From the NCBI GenBank assembly GCA_030429565.1, contig JAUIFE010000017.1, positions 62,001-126,000 on the forward strand: 64,000 nt of DNA, in the 5' to 3' direction. Every line of letters begins with the position of its first letter. Position 1 is the stretch's first letter. Origin of the DNA: Holophagae bacterium. GTDB lineage: Bacteria; Acidobacteriota; Holophagae; Acanthopleuribacterales; Acanthopleuribacteraceae. Both the position numbers and the translations under genes were made by a program. Under the pieces are notes generated by a model that worked only from the letters and a program-made list of their open reading frames with translations, made no database searches and was not told the origin of the DNA. Positions 18,689 to 27,634 of the stretch are shown one piece after another.

Positions 18689-19222
18689 GTGCCTGAGGTC
18701 GCCGTCGTTGCCGATCCGGTGCTCGAAGATGAGGAAGGTCCTGCTACCTTAGAGTGTTTAGAAGTACTTAATAAGAAAATTGACGCCCTGGCTCATGTTA
18801 AACCGGCGGGCGTTCGCAAAATTGCCGAATGGTCTTCCGCCAGTGGGTCTTCCGTTCTCGCCGGGGTCGTCGGCGGCGTTTTTGGTATTTTCGCCGGGTT
18901 GGGTTATGGCGCCGGCCTCGCGGTTTCTGCCGTGGTGACCGGGTCGGTCGGATTGCTTTTGGGTTGTGCGCTGGGTGTTCTCGTCTTTCGCGGCCGTGCC
19001 GAGTGGCGCCTTGACCGACTCACCATGAAAACAGAACGGGCGCTTGTGACCTTGGAAAAACGCATTATTGCCATCGAAAGCTGTGCCCCACCTGAAGTGG
19101 TTGCCGAACTCTGGGCCGGCTACCGCTGCATTTTGGAAACCCACGCCCGTGAGAGTGTTTCATTACTGGTCGATCACACCGACCCGGTTGAAACCTACAT
19201 CGGCCGACTTTTCAAGGACTGA
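18689..19222 (+). CDS. Glycine-rich membrane protein, hypothetical
   Basis: 177 residues from a GTG that abuts the stop of the gene before. A central Gly/Ala-rich hydrophobic stretch (about 54-100, with GVVGGVFGIFAGLGYGAG) could span the membrane twice as a glycine-zipper hairpin; flanking parts are soluble and helical. No separate ribosome site, which fits coupling. I cannot name a function. Codon use is like its neighbours. Confidence 0.6.
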   Translation: MPEVAVVADPVLEDEEGPATLECLEVLNKKIDALAHVKPAGVRKIAEWSSASGSSVLAGVVGGVFGIFAGLGYGAGLAVSAVVTGSVGLLLGCALGVLVFRGRAEWRLDRLTMKTERALVTLEKRIIAIESCAPPEVVAELWAGYRCILETHARESVSLLVDHTDPVETYIGRLFKD

Positions 19223-19656
19223 GCGCTTACCCCCTTGGTTCTGTCCCTGCGTCATGGACCTGGCTCAGCTTTCGGAATGGGTCATTGGCCGGTCGTGTTT
19301 TGGGTCTCGATCGTGCTGTTACCGAGCCGCGTTTTTGGGGCGGCGGCGCTTGAGATTCGGGGTGATGCCGAAGGTCGTAGAATGAAGTTCTGTTTTCCGC
19401 TACTCTTTCGTTCGAATGCCCGGCTTTACCAAACTTTGGCCGGCGTGGGTTTGGTTGCAAATGCTTGTATCTCACTCTAGACTGAGGGCATTCGCTGCCA
19501 ACCTGTTTTCTGGGTCTGATTATTGATCGGGGTTCACTGCATTCGTCACCGTCGTGGCATTTTTCCGGAATGCCGGTGATCACCGATGACAGTGTCGCGT
19601 GAGATAGGCGAGGCCGCGGCAGGTTGTGGCGTGAAGCTGCGTCGAGGGATGGATTT
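19223..19656. other. Gap before the efflux operon, no gene supported
   Basis: About 430 bases. An open frame at 19235-19480 has no ribosome site and an unconvincing translation. The upstream end of the next gene's frame (TTG 19624) is also rejected in favour of ATG 19657. The promoter of the efflux operon probably lies here, but no hexamers stand out. Confidence 0.35.
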
Positions 19657-22038
19657 ATGAATCGTGTGCTGGGAAAAAGAGGTCTCCTGTGTCTTTGGAT
19701 TTGGCTCGCTTGGGGTCTCGGCGCCTACGCCCAAAAGCCCCAGCTTCGGATTGGGGTGATTGTTGACGGCGATTCAGCGCAGGTCGAACAAACCTTTTTA
19801 CCGCTCCTGGAGCAAGAGACCCATCAACTTTTGGGCCGCGACTACGATGTTTCGTTTCCCGAAGCGAAGCGTCGCTCCGGGGACTGGTCGGTCACCCAAA
19901 TACGTGAACAGTTCGATGCGCTCGTGCGCGATGACGACGTTGACGTGGTGGTTTGTTTAGGCGTGTTGGCCAGCTTTCATGCCTGTCACAGCGGGCCTTA
20001 TGACAAACCCGTATTTGCGCCTTGGGTCATTGACCAACGCCTACCGGGGATTCCCTCCCAAAACGGCGCCAGTGGCGTACGTAACCTCAATTACTTGATC
20101 ACCTCCTCGGGTTTGGAGCAGGATGCCGTGTCAATTCGCCGGCTGTTGCCGGTCAAGAAATTGCACTTTGTCGCCGACCTTTTGTTCCCTCAGGTTGTTC
20201 CCGGCCTGCTGGAGTACGTGACTTCTAGTTTTGGCGCCCACGGCATGGAGGTGGTGATCGTTGGGGCTCAGACTGATAGCGAGGCCGTGTTGGCCCAATT
20301 GCCGCCTGATGCCGAGTTCGCTTACATCACCCCGCTGTTTCGCTTTAGCCCTGAGGAAAAGAAGAAGTTGTTCGATGGTTTGAAACAGCGCCGCATTCCT
20401 TCTTTTTCGCTTTTTGGTGAAGAAGAAGTGTTGATCGGTGCGATGGCCGGCACCGCCGGCGGCGCCGACTTTCTGCGTTTTTACCGCCGCATGGCGCTCA
20501 ACATCCAGCGAGCGATGAGTGGCGAGGATCCTGGTACCTTTCCCGTATTGGTTGAGGAAGGCGACAAGCTCAAGCTCAACATGGAAACCGCGCGAGCGGT
20601 GGGTTGGTATCCCAACTGGGAATTGCAAAATACCGCCGAGCTGATTAACGAGGAGCCCGCCGCCACGGAGCGGAAGCTCTCCCTGCGGGATGTGGTTCTG
20701 CGCGCGGTGGCGCGCAATCTTGAGATCCAGGCGCGGGTCGCTGAGTTGGGCGCCGCCGAGGCCTTTTATGACGGCCTACGTGCCCAGCGTCGGCCACAGA
20801 TTAGCAGTGAGGTGACCCAAACCCAAGTGGATGAGGACACCGCCGCCGCGAGTTTTGGGTCCCAACCGGAGCGCAGCACCACCGGACGTATTGTGTTGGA
20901 ACAATTGCTGTACAGCGATGAAGTCAACGCCGCCGTTCAAGCCCAGGCTTATGTATTAGAAGCCCAGCGCTACGAGTTGGAGACGCTGAAGTTGGATCTG
21001 GCCCGCGAGGCCGCCGAACGTTTTTTGAATTACCTCAAGGCGCGCACTTTGTATCGCATTGAAAAAGACAATGTGGCCCAGAGCATTTCCCATTTAGAGA
21101 CGGCTCAATCGCGGCGGCGGATTGGCATCGGTAACCCGTCGGAGGTGTTTCGCTGGGAGAGTCAGGTGGCCGGCGATAAATCGCGCGCGATCCGCGCTCA
21201 GAACCAAGCGAAAGCTGCCTTGTATGCGCTGAACCAAGTGATTAACGAAGCCAATCAAGAAGAGCTGTTGGTGGCGATTGAGCCCGATCTCTCGGGCGAG
21301 TCCCTGATGACCGGCCAAGGTCGTTTGCAACCATACGTTGCCAACGCCTTTGTTTTTGAAAAGTTTCGCGCGTTTATGGTGATGGTTGGGTTGGAGCAGG
21401 CGCCCGAGTTAAAGCGTCTCGACGCCTTGGTCCAAGCGCGCAAACGCCGGGTTTTGGCTGATAAACGGGCTTTCTATCGGCCGACCGCTGCCTTACAGGG
21501 CCGGTACAGCTATGTCTTTGATCGCGAGGAAGGCGAACCGCTTGCCATTCCAGGATTGGCTTTGCCGGCGGTACCCGACGACGGCTGGTCGGTGGCCTTG
21601 AACCTTTCGTTACCCTTGTTTCAAGGTGGTGCCCGCGCGGCCAGTCTCAAACAAAGCACTTTGGAAGAAAAACAGTTAACCCTGACGCGTGCGGCGGCTG
21701 CGCAACAAATTGAACTGGCGATTCGCGCCTCTTTGCGCAATGTTGGTGCCGCATCGGCCGCCATCGATTTAAGTCGGGTCTCGGCCGACGCCGCCCGTCA
21801 GAACATGGCTCTGGTTGACGACGCTTATCGCAAGGGTCTGGCCTCGGCCATTGATGTGCTCGATGCTCAGAACGCGGCCTTGGTGGCTGAGCAAGCCGCG
21901 GCCAATGCGGTTTACGACTTCCTCATTGAGCTGTTTTCCTTCCAACGAGCGTCCGCCAATTTTGACTTCTTTATCGATGCGCAAGAACGCGAGGCCTTTT
22001 TCAAGCGTTTGGCGCAGTACTACCAAAACCCGAAATAA
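19657..22038 (+). CDS. Fusion of ABC-type binding-protein domain and TolC-like outer membrane efflux protein
   Basis: 793 residues. Signal peptide (LCLWIWLAWGLGAYA), then about 310 residues resembling the ABC_sub_bind family (COG2984): Rossmann-like starts RIGVIVDGD and VDVVVCLGV, and the family end AMSGEDPGTFPV with LKLNMETARAVGW. From about 350 to the end the sequence is a TolC-type outer membrane factor with two long coiled-coil repeats (LSLRDVVLRAVARNLEIQ to residue 560, and 590-770 with VALNLSLPLFQGGARAA and YRKGLASAIDVLDAQNA). TolC trimers form the exit duct of tripartite pumps; a binding-protein domain fused ahead of it is unusual. ATG 19657 is chosen for the signal peptide and GAGGGA upstream. 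First gene of an operon with MFP and RND genes. Confidence 0.85.
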   Translation: MNRVLGKRGLLCLWIWLAWGLGAYAQKPQLRIGVIVDGDSAQVEQTFLPLLEQETHQLLGRDYDVSFPEAKRRSGDWSVTQIREQFDALVRDDDVDVVVCLGVLASFHACHSGPYDKPVFAPWVIDQRLPGIPSQNGASGVRNLNYLITSSGLEQDAVSIRRLLPVKKLHFVADLLFPQVVPGLLEYVTSSFGAHGMEVVIVGAQTDSEAVLAQLPPDAEFAYITPLFRFSPEEKKKLFDGLKQRRIPSFSLFGEEEVLIGAMAGTAGGADFLRFYRRMALNIQRAMSGEDPGTFPVLVEEGDKLKLNMETARAVGWYPNWELQNTAELINEEPAATERKLSLRDVVLRAVARNLEIQARVAELGAAEAFYDGLRAQRRPQISSEVTQTQVDEDTAAASFGSQPERSTTGRIVLEQLLYSDEVNAAVQAQAYVLEAQRYELETLKLDLAREAAERFLNYLKARTLYRIEKDNVAQSISHLETAQSRRRIGIGNPSEVFRWESQVAGDKSRAIRAQNQAKAALYALNQVINEANQEELLVAIEPDLSGESLMTGQGRLQPYVANAFVFEKFRAFMVMVGLEQAPELKRLDALVQARKRRVLADKRAFYRPTAALQGRYSYVFDREEGEPLAIPGLALPAVPDDGWSVALNLSLPLFQGGARAASLKQSTLEEKQLTLTRAAAAQQIELAIRASLRNVGAASAAIDLSRVSADAARQNMALVDDAYRKGLASAIDVLDAQNAALVAEQAAANAVYDFLIELFSFQRASANFDFFIDAQEREAFFKRLAQYYQNPK

Positions 22039-22121
22039 TGACGGCGGGTCGCACGGGCGGCTCGACGGCGGCGGTGGCGCCAGGCTCGCACACCGTCCTG
22101 ATCTTCCGATGGAGGCACGCG

Positions 22122-23222
22122 ATGAGAAAGCGCGTTTTAGGTGCGGTGGCCGTTTTGGCCGCCTTGTTGATGAGCTCGTGTGGTGGCGAGAAGCCAACCG
22201 AAGCGGCCAAGGTGGTGCGACCGGTTCGTGTCGACAAGGTGACCATGACCGGCGGCAAGCGTGTGCGGACCTTTTCCGGGACCGCACGTGCCGGGGTTGA
22301 GTCAAAGTTGAGTTTCCGAATCCCCGGAACCTTGGAGGCTGTGCAGGTGAACCTGGGGGATCGCGTCAAAAAAGGCGATGTCATCGCCAGGCTTGATCCC
22401 AAGGATTACGAACTCCAAGTGCAAGAAGCTGAAGCCGGTTTAACCCAAGCGATTGCCCAAGCACGCAATGCGCGCGCCAATTACGAGCGCGTGCGCGGCC
22501 TCTACGAAAACAACAATATTTCGGTGACGGAGCTCGATGCCGCCCGCACTCAGCGCGAATCAGCCGACGCCCAAGTTGATTCCATTCGCAAGCGTTTGGA
22601 GTTGGCACGATTGCAATTGACCTACACCACGCTATTCGCGCCAATCTCTGGATCCATTGCACAGCTTATGGCCGAAGAAAATGAAAACGTCGGCGCCGGT
22701 ACCCCCATTGCCGTGCTCAACGCGGGTACCCACCCCGAAGTCACCTTTGCGGTGCCGGAGCAATTGATTACCTTTGTTGCCGTCGGTGATGAGGCCAAGG
22801 TTCATTTCGATGCGCTTGGCAAAGAATTGGCCGCCGTGGTCACCGAGGTCGGGGTTGCTACCACCCAGTTGGCAACCACGTATCCCGTTGTCCTGCGCCT
22901 GCGCGGCAACGATGAGAATATACGGCCAGGCATGGCCGCCGATGTGACCATGGTTCTGGGCGACGAAAAAAATCAGGCGCGCCTTTTGGTGAAACCGATT
23001 GCCGTGGTTGAGGATCAAAATGATCGTTTCGTATACGTCGCCAAGCCCACCGGCGCCGAGCTTGCCGTCGTTGAACGGCGCGTTGTCCAAACCGGCGATC
23101 TCACCGAGGACGGTCTGGAAATTGTTTCCGGTCTCAGCGAGGGCGAAATGCTGATTACCGCCGGCATGCGTTTCCTTAAGGAAGGCATGGAAGTGCGAAT
23201 TCCCACCGGCGAGGGGGAATAA
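22122..23222 (+). CDS. RND efflux periplasmic adaptor lipoprotein (MFP)
   Basis: 366 residues. N-terminal lipoprotein signal with a lipobox-like LLMSSC. A biotinyl-lipoyl-like half-motif (LGDRVKKGDVIARLDPKDYE), a coiled-coil hairpin (about 95-165), second lipoyl half (LTYTTLFAPISGSIAQL) and beta-barrel/MP domains follow in the AcrA order. It links the inner-membrane pump to the outer-membrane channel. GGAGG stands before ATG 22122; the frame opens earlier (22038) but that stretch is not a signal sequence. Its stop directly abuts the GTG of the pump gene. Confidence 0.93.
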   Translation: MRKRVLGAVAVLAALLMSSCGGEKPTEAAKVVRPVRVDKVTMTGGKRVRTFSGTARAGVESKLSFRIPGTLEAVQVNLGDRVKKGDVIARLDPKDYELQVQEAEAGLTQAIAQARNARANYERVRGLYENNNISVTELDAARTQRESADAQVDSIRKRLELARLQLTYTTLFAPISGSIAQLMAEENENVGAGTPIAVLNAGTHPEVTFAVPEQLITFVAVGDEAKVHFDALGKELAAVVTEVGVATTQLATTYPVVLRLRGNDENIRPGMAADVTMVLGDEKNQARLLVKPIAVVEDQNDRFVYVAKPTGAELAVVERRVVQTGDLTEDGLEIVSGLSEGEMLITAGMRFLKEGMEVRIPTGEGE

Positions 23223-26200
23223 GTGAACATCACCCGCCTCGCGATTGAAAAAAACCGTGTAACGCTTACCTTTATCACGCTGATTCTGATAAGTGGCTAC
23301 CAGGCCTATAACCAAATGCCACGTTCCCAGGATCCCGGCTTTATTGTGCGCACCGCCCTTATTCAGACTTTCTTCCCGGGTGCCAGCCCTGAGCGTGTTG
23401 AAAAGTTGGTGACCGATCCGCTTGAGAAGGCGATTCAGGAAATGCCCGAGCTCGATTCGGTGGTGAGCGAATCAAAAACCGGTGTGTCCATCATTTACGT
23501 CAACATTAAAGAGAGCTACAAGGACATGCGGCCGATCTGGGATTCCCTGCGCCGCAAAGTCGAGCGTGAACAACGTCGCATGCCGGTCGGTTCAGTCGGC
23601 CCTTTTGTGAATGACGAGTTCGGTGATGTTTTCGGCAGCATCGTGACCATCACCGGCGATGGTTTCTCCTATGCCGAGCTCAAAGAAGTTGCCGATGCCG
23701 TGCGCGACGAGTTTCTGCTAAAACACAACATCGCCAAGGTCGAGATATACGGTGACCAAGCCGAGCGCGTTTTTCTCGAGTTCAATAACTCGCGTTTGGC
23801 CGAGCTGGGGCTGTCACCGGTGCAGGTCCAAAACATTTTGGCCTCGCAAAATATCCTCATTTCCGGCGGCGCGATTCGCATTGGAAACGAACGCCTGTAC
23901 CTAGAGCCGACGGGTAACTACGAAACGATTGACGATATCGAAAAAACCATCATTAGCCTGCCGGGCCGCTCCGAGACCCTCTACCTCAAAGACCTTTTGG
24001 AGGTCCGGCGCGATTACATTGATCCGCCTGACCACCAAGCATACAGCTCGGGGACGCCTTGTTTGGCCATGGCCATTTCTATGCGCGAAGGCGGCAACAT
24101 TATCAATTTAGGTGAAGAAGTTACCGCCGAAATTGACCGGCTCAAAACCCTTTATCCCATCGGGATTGAGTTTGACATCGTGGCATTTGAGCCCGAATCG
24201 GTTCAGCAAGTGGTTAGCAATTTCAGCGGTAACCTGATGCAGTCGATTTTGGTCGTCATGATTTCGATGATTTTGTTCCTCGGCCCGCGCACCGGTGTGG
24301 TCGTGGCGACTTTAATACCCGCTACCATTTTGGCGACCTTTTTGGTGATGCAATTTTTCCACATCGGGCTCGATCAAATCTCATTGGCCGCCCTAATTAT
24401 TTCGCTGGGTTTGCTTGTGGATAACGCCATTGTCATGGCTGAATCGATAATGGTCAGCATTGGTGAGGGTCAAAAACCGATCGACGCCGCGGCCGCTTCG
24501 GCCCAAGAGCTCATGGTGCCCTTGTTGACCTCGTCCTTGACGACCTCGGCCGCGTTCCTACCGATTTTTTTGGCCAAGTCCGCCACCGGCGAATACACCG
24601 CCAGTCTGTTTAAAGTGGTGACCATCTCGCTGCTGTGTTCCTGGGCGCTGGCGCTCACCATGATTCCCTTATTCTGCGTTTATTTTCTCAAAGTGCCGCC
24701 CAGCCAAGGCGATGAAGCCTACAACACCAACTTTTATCGTTTCTACCGCAAAATGTTGCTGTTCGGTCTGCGTTTCCGTTTGCTAAGCGCGGCCTTAATC
24801 GTCGGCGCTTTCGCGCTGGCCTTATTCGGGTTTGGTTTGATTCCCGTTAGCTTTTTCCCTGCTTCCGACCAGCCGATGATGACCGTCGAGGTGGAGCTTT
24901 CGACCGGAACCGCAATTGAGGAGACCAGCGCCGTCATGCGCCAATTAGACCGCTGGATTGGGACCGATTTACGCGCCGAAGACGGAAAGTCGGGCGTCAC
25001 CAATTGGTCGTCCTACGTCGGGGAGGGGGCGCCGCGTTTCATCCTGTCCTATGCACCACAACCGCCCTCGCCGAACTATGGATTTCTGCTGCTCAACGTC
25101 GATGATTACCGCGCCATTCCCGAGCTGGCCCAACGTATTTCAGCCTATATGCGCGAAAACTTCCCCGACGCCAAAGTGGACGGTCGCGCTTTGCCCAAGG
25201 GTCCGATTATCGAAAACCCGATCGAGGTGCGTCTCTCCGGCCGAGATAATGGTCAGCTCTACGCCTTGGTCGATCAGGTCAAAAACAAATTACGCGAGCT
25301 GCCGGGGACCTTCAACATCGATGATAACTGGGGTTTGCTGACCAAAAAATTGGTGGTGGTTGTCAACCAGGCGCGTGCGCGCCGTGCCGGCTTAACCAAT
25401 CAGGATATCGCCGTCTCGCTCCAAACCTTGTTTAGCGGCCTTGAAACCACCCAGTTTCGCGAAGACGACAAAACCATCCCCATCGTATTGCGCTCCAGCG
25501 CCGCCGACCGTCAAGACCTGACCAAATTAGAACAACTGGCCGTTTATTCGCAGGCCAGCGGCGACACCGTGCCGTTGCGCCAAATTGCCGACATAAAAGT
25601 GGTCTGGGAAGCGCCCAATATTCGTCGTTACAATCGCTTGCGTACCATTACCGTCTCCAGCAAGCTCGATACGAGCGTCACGCCAAGTGATGTGGAGTCG
25701 GTGCTCATACCCTGGCTCACCGAACAAAGTCGCACCTGGCCGCCCGGCTACCGCTGGGAATTGGGTGGCGAATACGAAACCTCGGGTGAATCGAATCAAT
25801 CGATCATGGTGCAGTTACCCATTGCCGGTATGCTCATTTTGCTGTTATTGGTCGGCCAATTTAACTCACTGCGCAAACCCGCGATCATCATGATGACCTT
25901 GCCTCTCGGGATTATCGGGGTTGCCGCCGGCTTGCTATTGACGGGCGATTCGCTTGGCTTTATGCCGTTTCTAGGCATTATTTCGCTGTCTGGCATCGTC
26001 ATCAACAATGCCATCGTGCTGCTCGACCGCATTCGCATTGAAGTTGAGGAGAACGGCCACGAACAGAACCGGGCCGTGATTGAATCGGCTCAGCGGCGAT
26101 TGCGGCCCATTTTGTTGACCACCGTCACCACCTTGGCCGGTTTGCTGCCCCTTTGGTACGGCGGCGGGCCGATGTTTGCGCCGATGGCTGTAACCATCAT

Positions 26201-26309
26201 TTTCGGCCTGCTGTTCGCGACCTTGTTGACCTTAGGGGTTGTACCTTTGCTGTACTCGTGGTTGTTCCGCGTCTCTTTCGCCGATTTCAAGTACGAGGAA
26301 AGCCGCTGA
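23223..26309 (+). CDS. RND family efflux pump inner membrane protein
   Basis: 1,028 residues, GTG start abutting the adaptor stop. AcrB-type layout: N-terminal membrane helix, large periplasmic porter/docking loop, helices 2-6, a second loop and helices 8-12. The TM4 proton-relay motif reads GLLVDNAIVMAE, so the first Asp is kept and the second is Asn, as in many HAE-type pumps outside Enterobacteria. Substrates are unknown; the subgroup resembles pumps for small hydrophobic or lipid-like compounds. With the fused binding-protein/TolC and the adaptor it makes a complete tripartite pump. It ends eight bases before the stop of the convergent NusG-like gene. Confidence 0.95.
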   Translation: MNITRLAIEKNRVTLTFITLILISGYQAYNQMPRSQDPGFIVRTALIQTFFPGASPERVEKLVTDPLEKAIQEMPELDSVVSESKTGVSIIYVNIKESYKDMRPIWDSLRRKVEREQRRMPVGSVGPFVNDEFGDVFGSIVTITGDGFSYAELKEVADAVRDEFLLKHNIAKVEIYGDQAERVFLEFNNSRLAELGLSPVQVQNILASQNILISGGAIRIGNERLYLEPTGNYETIDDIEKTIISLPGRSETLYLKDLLEVRRDYIDPPDHQAYSSGTPCLAMAISMREGGNIINLGEEVTAEIDRLKTLYPIGIEFDIVAFEPESVQQVVSNFSGNLMQSILVVMISMILFLGPRTGVVVATLIPATILATFLVMQFFHIGLDQISLAALIISLGLLVDNAIVMAESIMVSIGEGQKPIDAAAASAQELMVPLLTSSLTTSAAFLPIFLAKSATGEYTASLFKVVTISLLCSWALALTMIPLFCVYFLKVPPSQGDEAYNTNFYRFYRKMLLFGLRFRLLSAALIVGAFALALFGFGLIPVSFFPASDQPMMTVEVELSTGTAIEETSAVMRQLDRWIGTDLRAEDGKSGVTNWSSYVGEGAPRFILSYAPQPPSPNYGFLLLNVDDYRAIPELAQRISAYMRENFPDAKVDGRALPKGPIIENPIEVRLSGRDNGQLYALVDQVKNKLRELPGTFNIDDNWGLLTKKLVVVVNQARARRAGLTNQDIAVSLQTLFSGLETTQFREDDKTIPIVLRSSAADRQDLTKLEQLAVYSQASGDTVPLRQIADIKVVWEAPNIRRYNRLRTITVSSKLDTSVTPSDVESVLIPWLTEQSRTWPPGYRWELGGEYETSGESNQSIMVQLPIAGMLILLLLVGQFNSLRKPAIIMMTLPLGIIGVAAGLLLTGDSLGFMPFLGIISLSGIVINNAIVLLDRIRIEVEENGHEQNRAVIESAQRRLRPILLTTVTTLAGLLPLWYGGGPMFAPMAVTIIFGLLFATLLTLGVVPLLYSWLFRVSFADFKYEESR

Positions 26310-26317
26310 GGTGGGTT

Positions 26318-26812
26318 TCAGGCTTTGACGCTCGCTTCCAAATCGCCGGGATCCACTTCTATGGTGATTAACCTGCCGTAGGCCAATTCCAACAGGAGTT
26401 GGATGCGGCGGGTGCCGCGTTTTTCGCGGATTATTCCTTCACAGCCCTCGAACACACCGCGCGTGACCCGCACCCGTTCGCCGGGATCAGGTTGCGGTGT
26501 TTCGATTAAAACATCATGGTCGTCACAGCGTGCCTTGAGGCAGCGAATCACATCGTCGGCGATCGGTACGAACTGGTCGCCAAAGGTGACGATTCGTGAA
26601 ACACCAGGGCTGAATTGAACCTTGTGCTTGCTGTTTTCCATATCGCAATTAACAAAGACATACCGCGCGAATAACGGCATGCCAACCGGAGAACCGGCTT
26701 TCCTGGCCGGATAGGTCGGGAAGAAGCAGGTGATCGCGTGCGTATGCTCTAAATTGCGTTTCACACGGAGTTCACTTTTGAGTTTGGTGGTGACAAGGTA
26801 CCAACCCTGCAT
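26318..26812 (-). CDS. NusG paralogue (RfaH/UpxY-like transcription factor)
   Basis: 164 residues with a NusG N-terminal domain (MQGWYLVTTKLKSE, then PLFARYVFVNCD) and a C-terminal KOW domain (GERVRVTRGVFEGCEGIIRE). Housekeeping NusG is normally beside secE and the ribosomal genes; a stand-alone short copy beside envelope and signalling genes suggests a specialised antiterminator for long operons such as polysaccharide clusters. Such a cluster is not adjacent here. Start ATG with AAAGGG upstream. Assignment to the NusG superfamily is sure, the operon-specific role is inference. Confidence 0.85.
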   Translation of the reverse strand: MQGWYLVTTKLKSELRVKRNLEHTHAITCFFPTYPARKAGSPVGMPLFARYVFVNCDMENSKHKVQFSPGVSRIVTFGDQFVPIADDVIRCLKARCDDHDVLIETPQPDPGERVRVTRGVFEGCEGIIREKRGTRRIQLLLELAYGRLITIEVDPGDLEASVKA

Positions 26813-26890
26813 GAGTGACCCTTTGCGGCCTTTGGCGGCGTTTCAGCCTTGAGGGCGGCGGGAGAACCGCTCGGCTTTAAAAGAGGGCGA

Positions 26891-27589
26891 TTAGATGCCG
26901 AATTCAGCCAGGAGTTGATCGACCAAGCCTTGTTTGTTGGAGGCTTCGATTTCCTCGTCGTGGAGGTTCTTAAGCATTTCCACGTTTTCTTGCTTGTTCT
27001 CGCGGCTTTCTTTGATTTTGAAAATGATGAGCAGATCGATCAGGCGTTCTTCAATCCCTTCCAAACACGACATAATGCTCATGATTTTCTGCTGGGTGAC
27101 GTCCTGGAACTCCATGGCATTGATGATGTCGTAAGCCGAACGTTCCAGTTCGGATGAGTTGGATTCCAGTTTGTCGAGTGAGGCTTTGCGGTTTTCGCCC
27201 TCGGCAGCCGCTAACTCGCGGTAGAGGTCGCGGTTCTTGTGAATGTTGGCAAGAATTTCGTCGGTTTTGTCGAGCACCAGGATTGTTGCCTTTTCGGTGT
27301 GGTCGATAACCGCTTTAACCTCGGACATCGCTCGGGGTGTGTCCTCGACGTTTTCACCCAGGTTCTTGTCGAGCTTGCGCAGGTTCTTCATGGTGGTGTT
27401 GATGTAGTAGGCTAACTCGCCGATCAACCCGGTCGCATCGACATCTACCTCAACCTCCTGATGGTACTTGCCCTCCGTCAGGTTTTTCACGGTCGTGACA
27501 ATGTTTTTCAGGTGCGGTTCGATTAACTCGGGCGAAGTATCACCGGCCTGGGCATTGGGTTTTTTAGGATCGGTTTGGTCGTTTGTCAT
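26891..27589 (-). CDS. CheZ-like protein phosphatase with HAMP-like N-terminus
   Basis: 232 residues. The first 75 resemble a HAMP linker (PHLKNIVTTVKNLTEGKYHQ then GELAYYINTTMKNLRKLDKN). A long helical hairpin follows and carries the CheZ catalytic signature EFQDVTQQKI: Asp163 and Gln167 match the Asp143/Gln147 pair of E. coli CheZ. The C-terminal LVDQLLAEFGI matches the peptide by which CheZ binds phospho-CheY. Likely role: dephosphorylation of a CheY-like response regulator. No che genes lie nearby. It starts 45 bases after the stop of the GGDEF gene on the same strand, so both may be one transcript. Confidence 0.85.
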   Translation of the reverse strand: MTNDQTDPKKPNAQAGDTSPELIEPHLKNIVTTVKNLTEGKYHQEVEVDVDATGLIGELAYYINTTMKNLRKLDKNLGENVEDTPRAMSEVKAVIDHTEKATILVLDKTDEILANIHKNRDLYRELAAAEGENRKASLDKLESNSSELERSAYDIINAMEFQDVTQQKIMSIMSCLEGIEERLIDLLIIFKIKESRENKQENVEMLKNLHDEEIEASNKQGLVDQLLAEFGI

Positions 27590-27634
27590 AGGTTCTTCTA
27601 TTCGATTTCCAAGATTTAAACGGGGTGACCTCGA

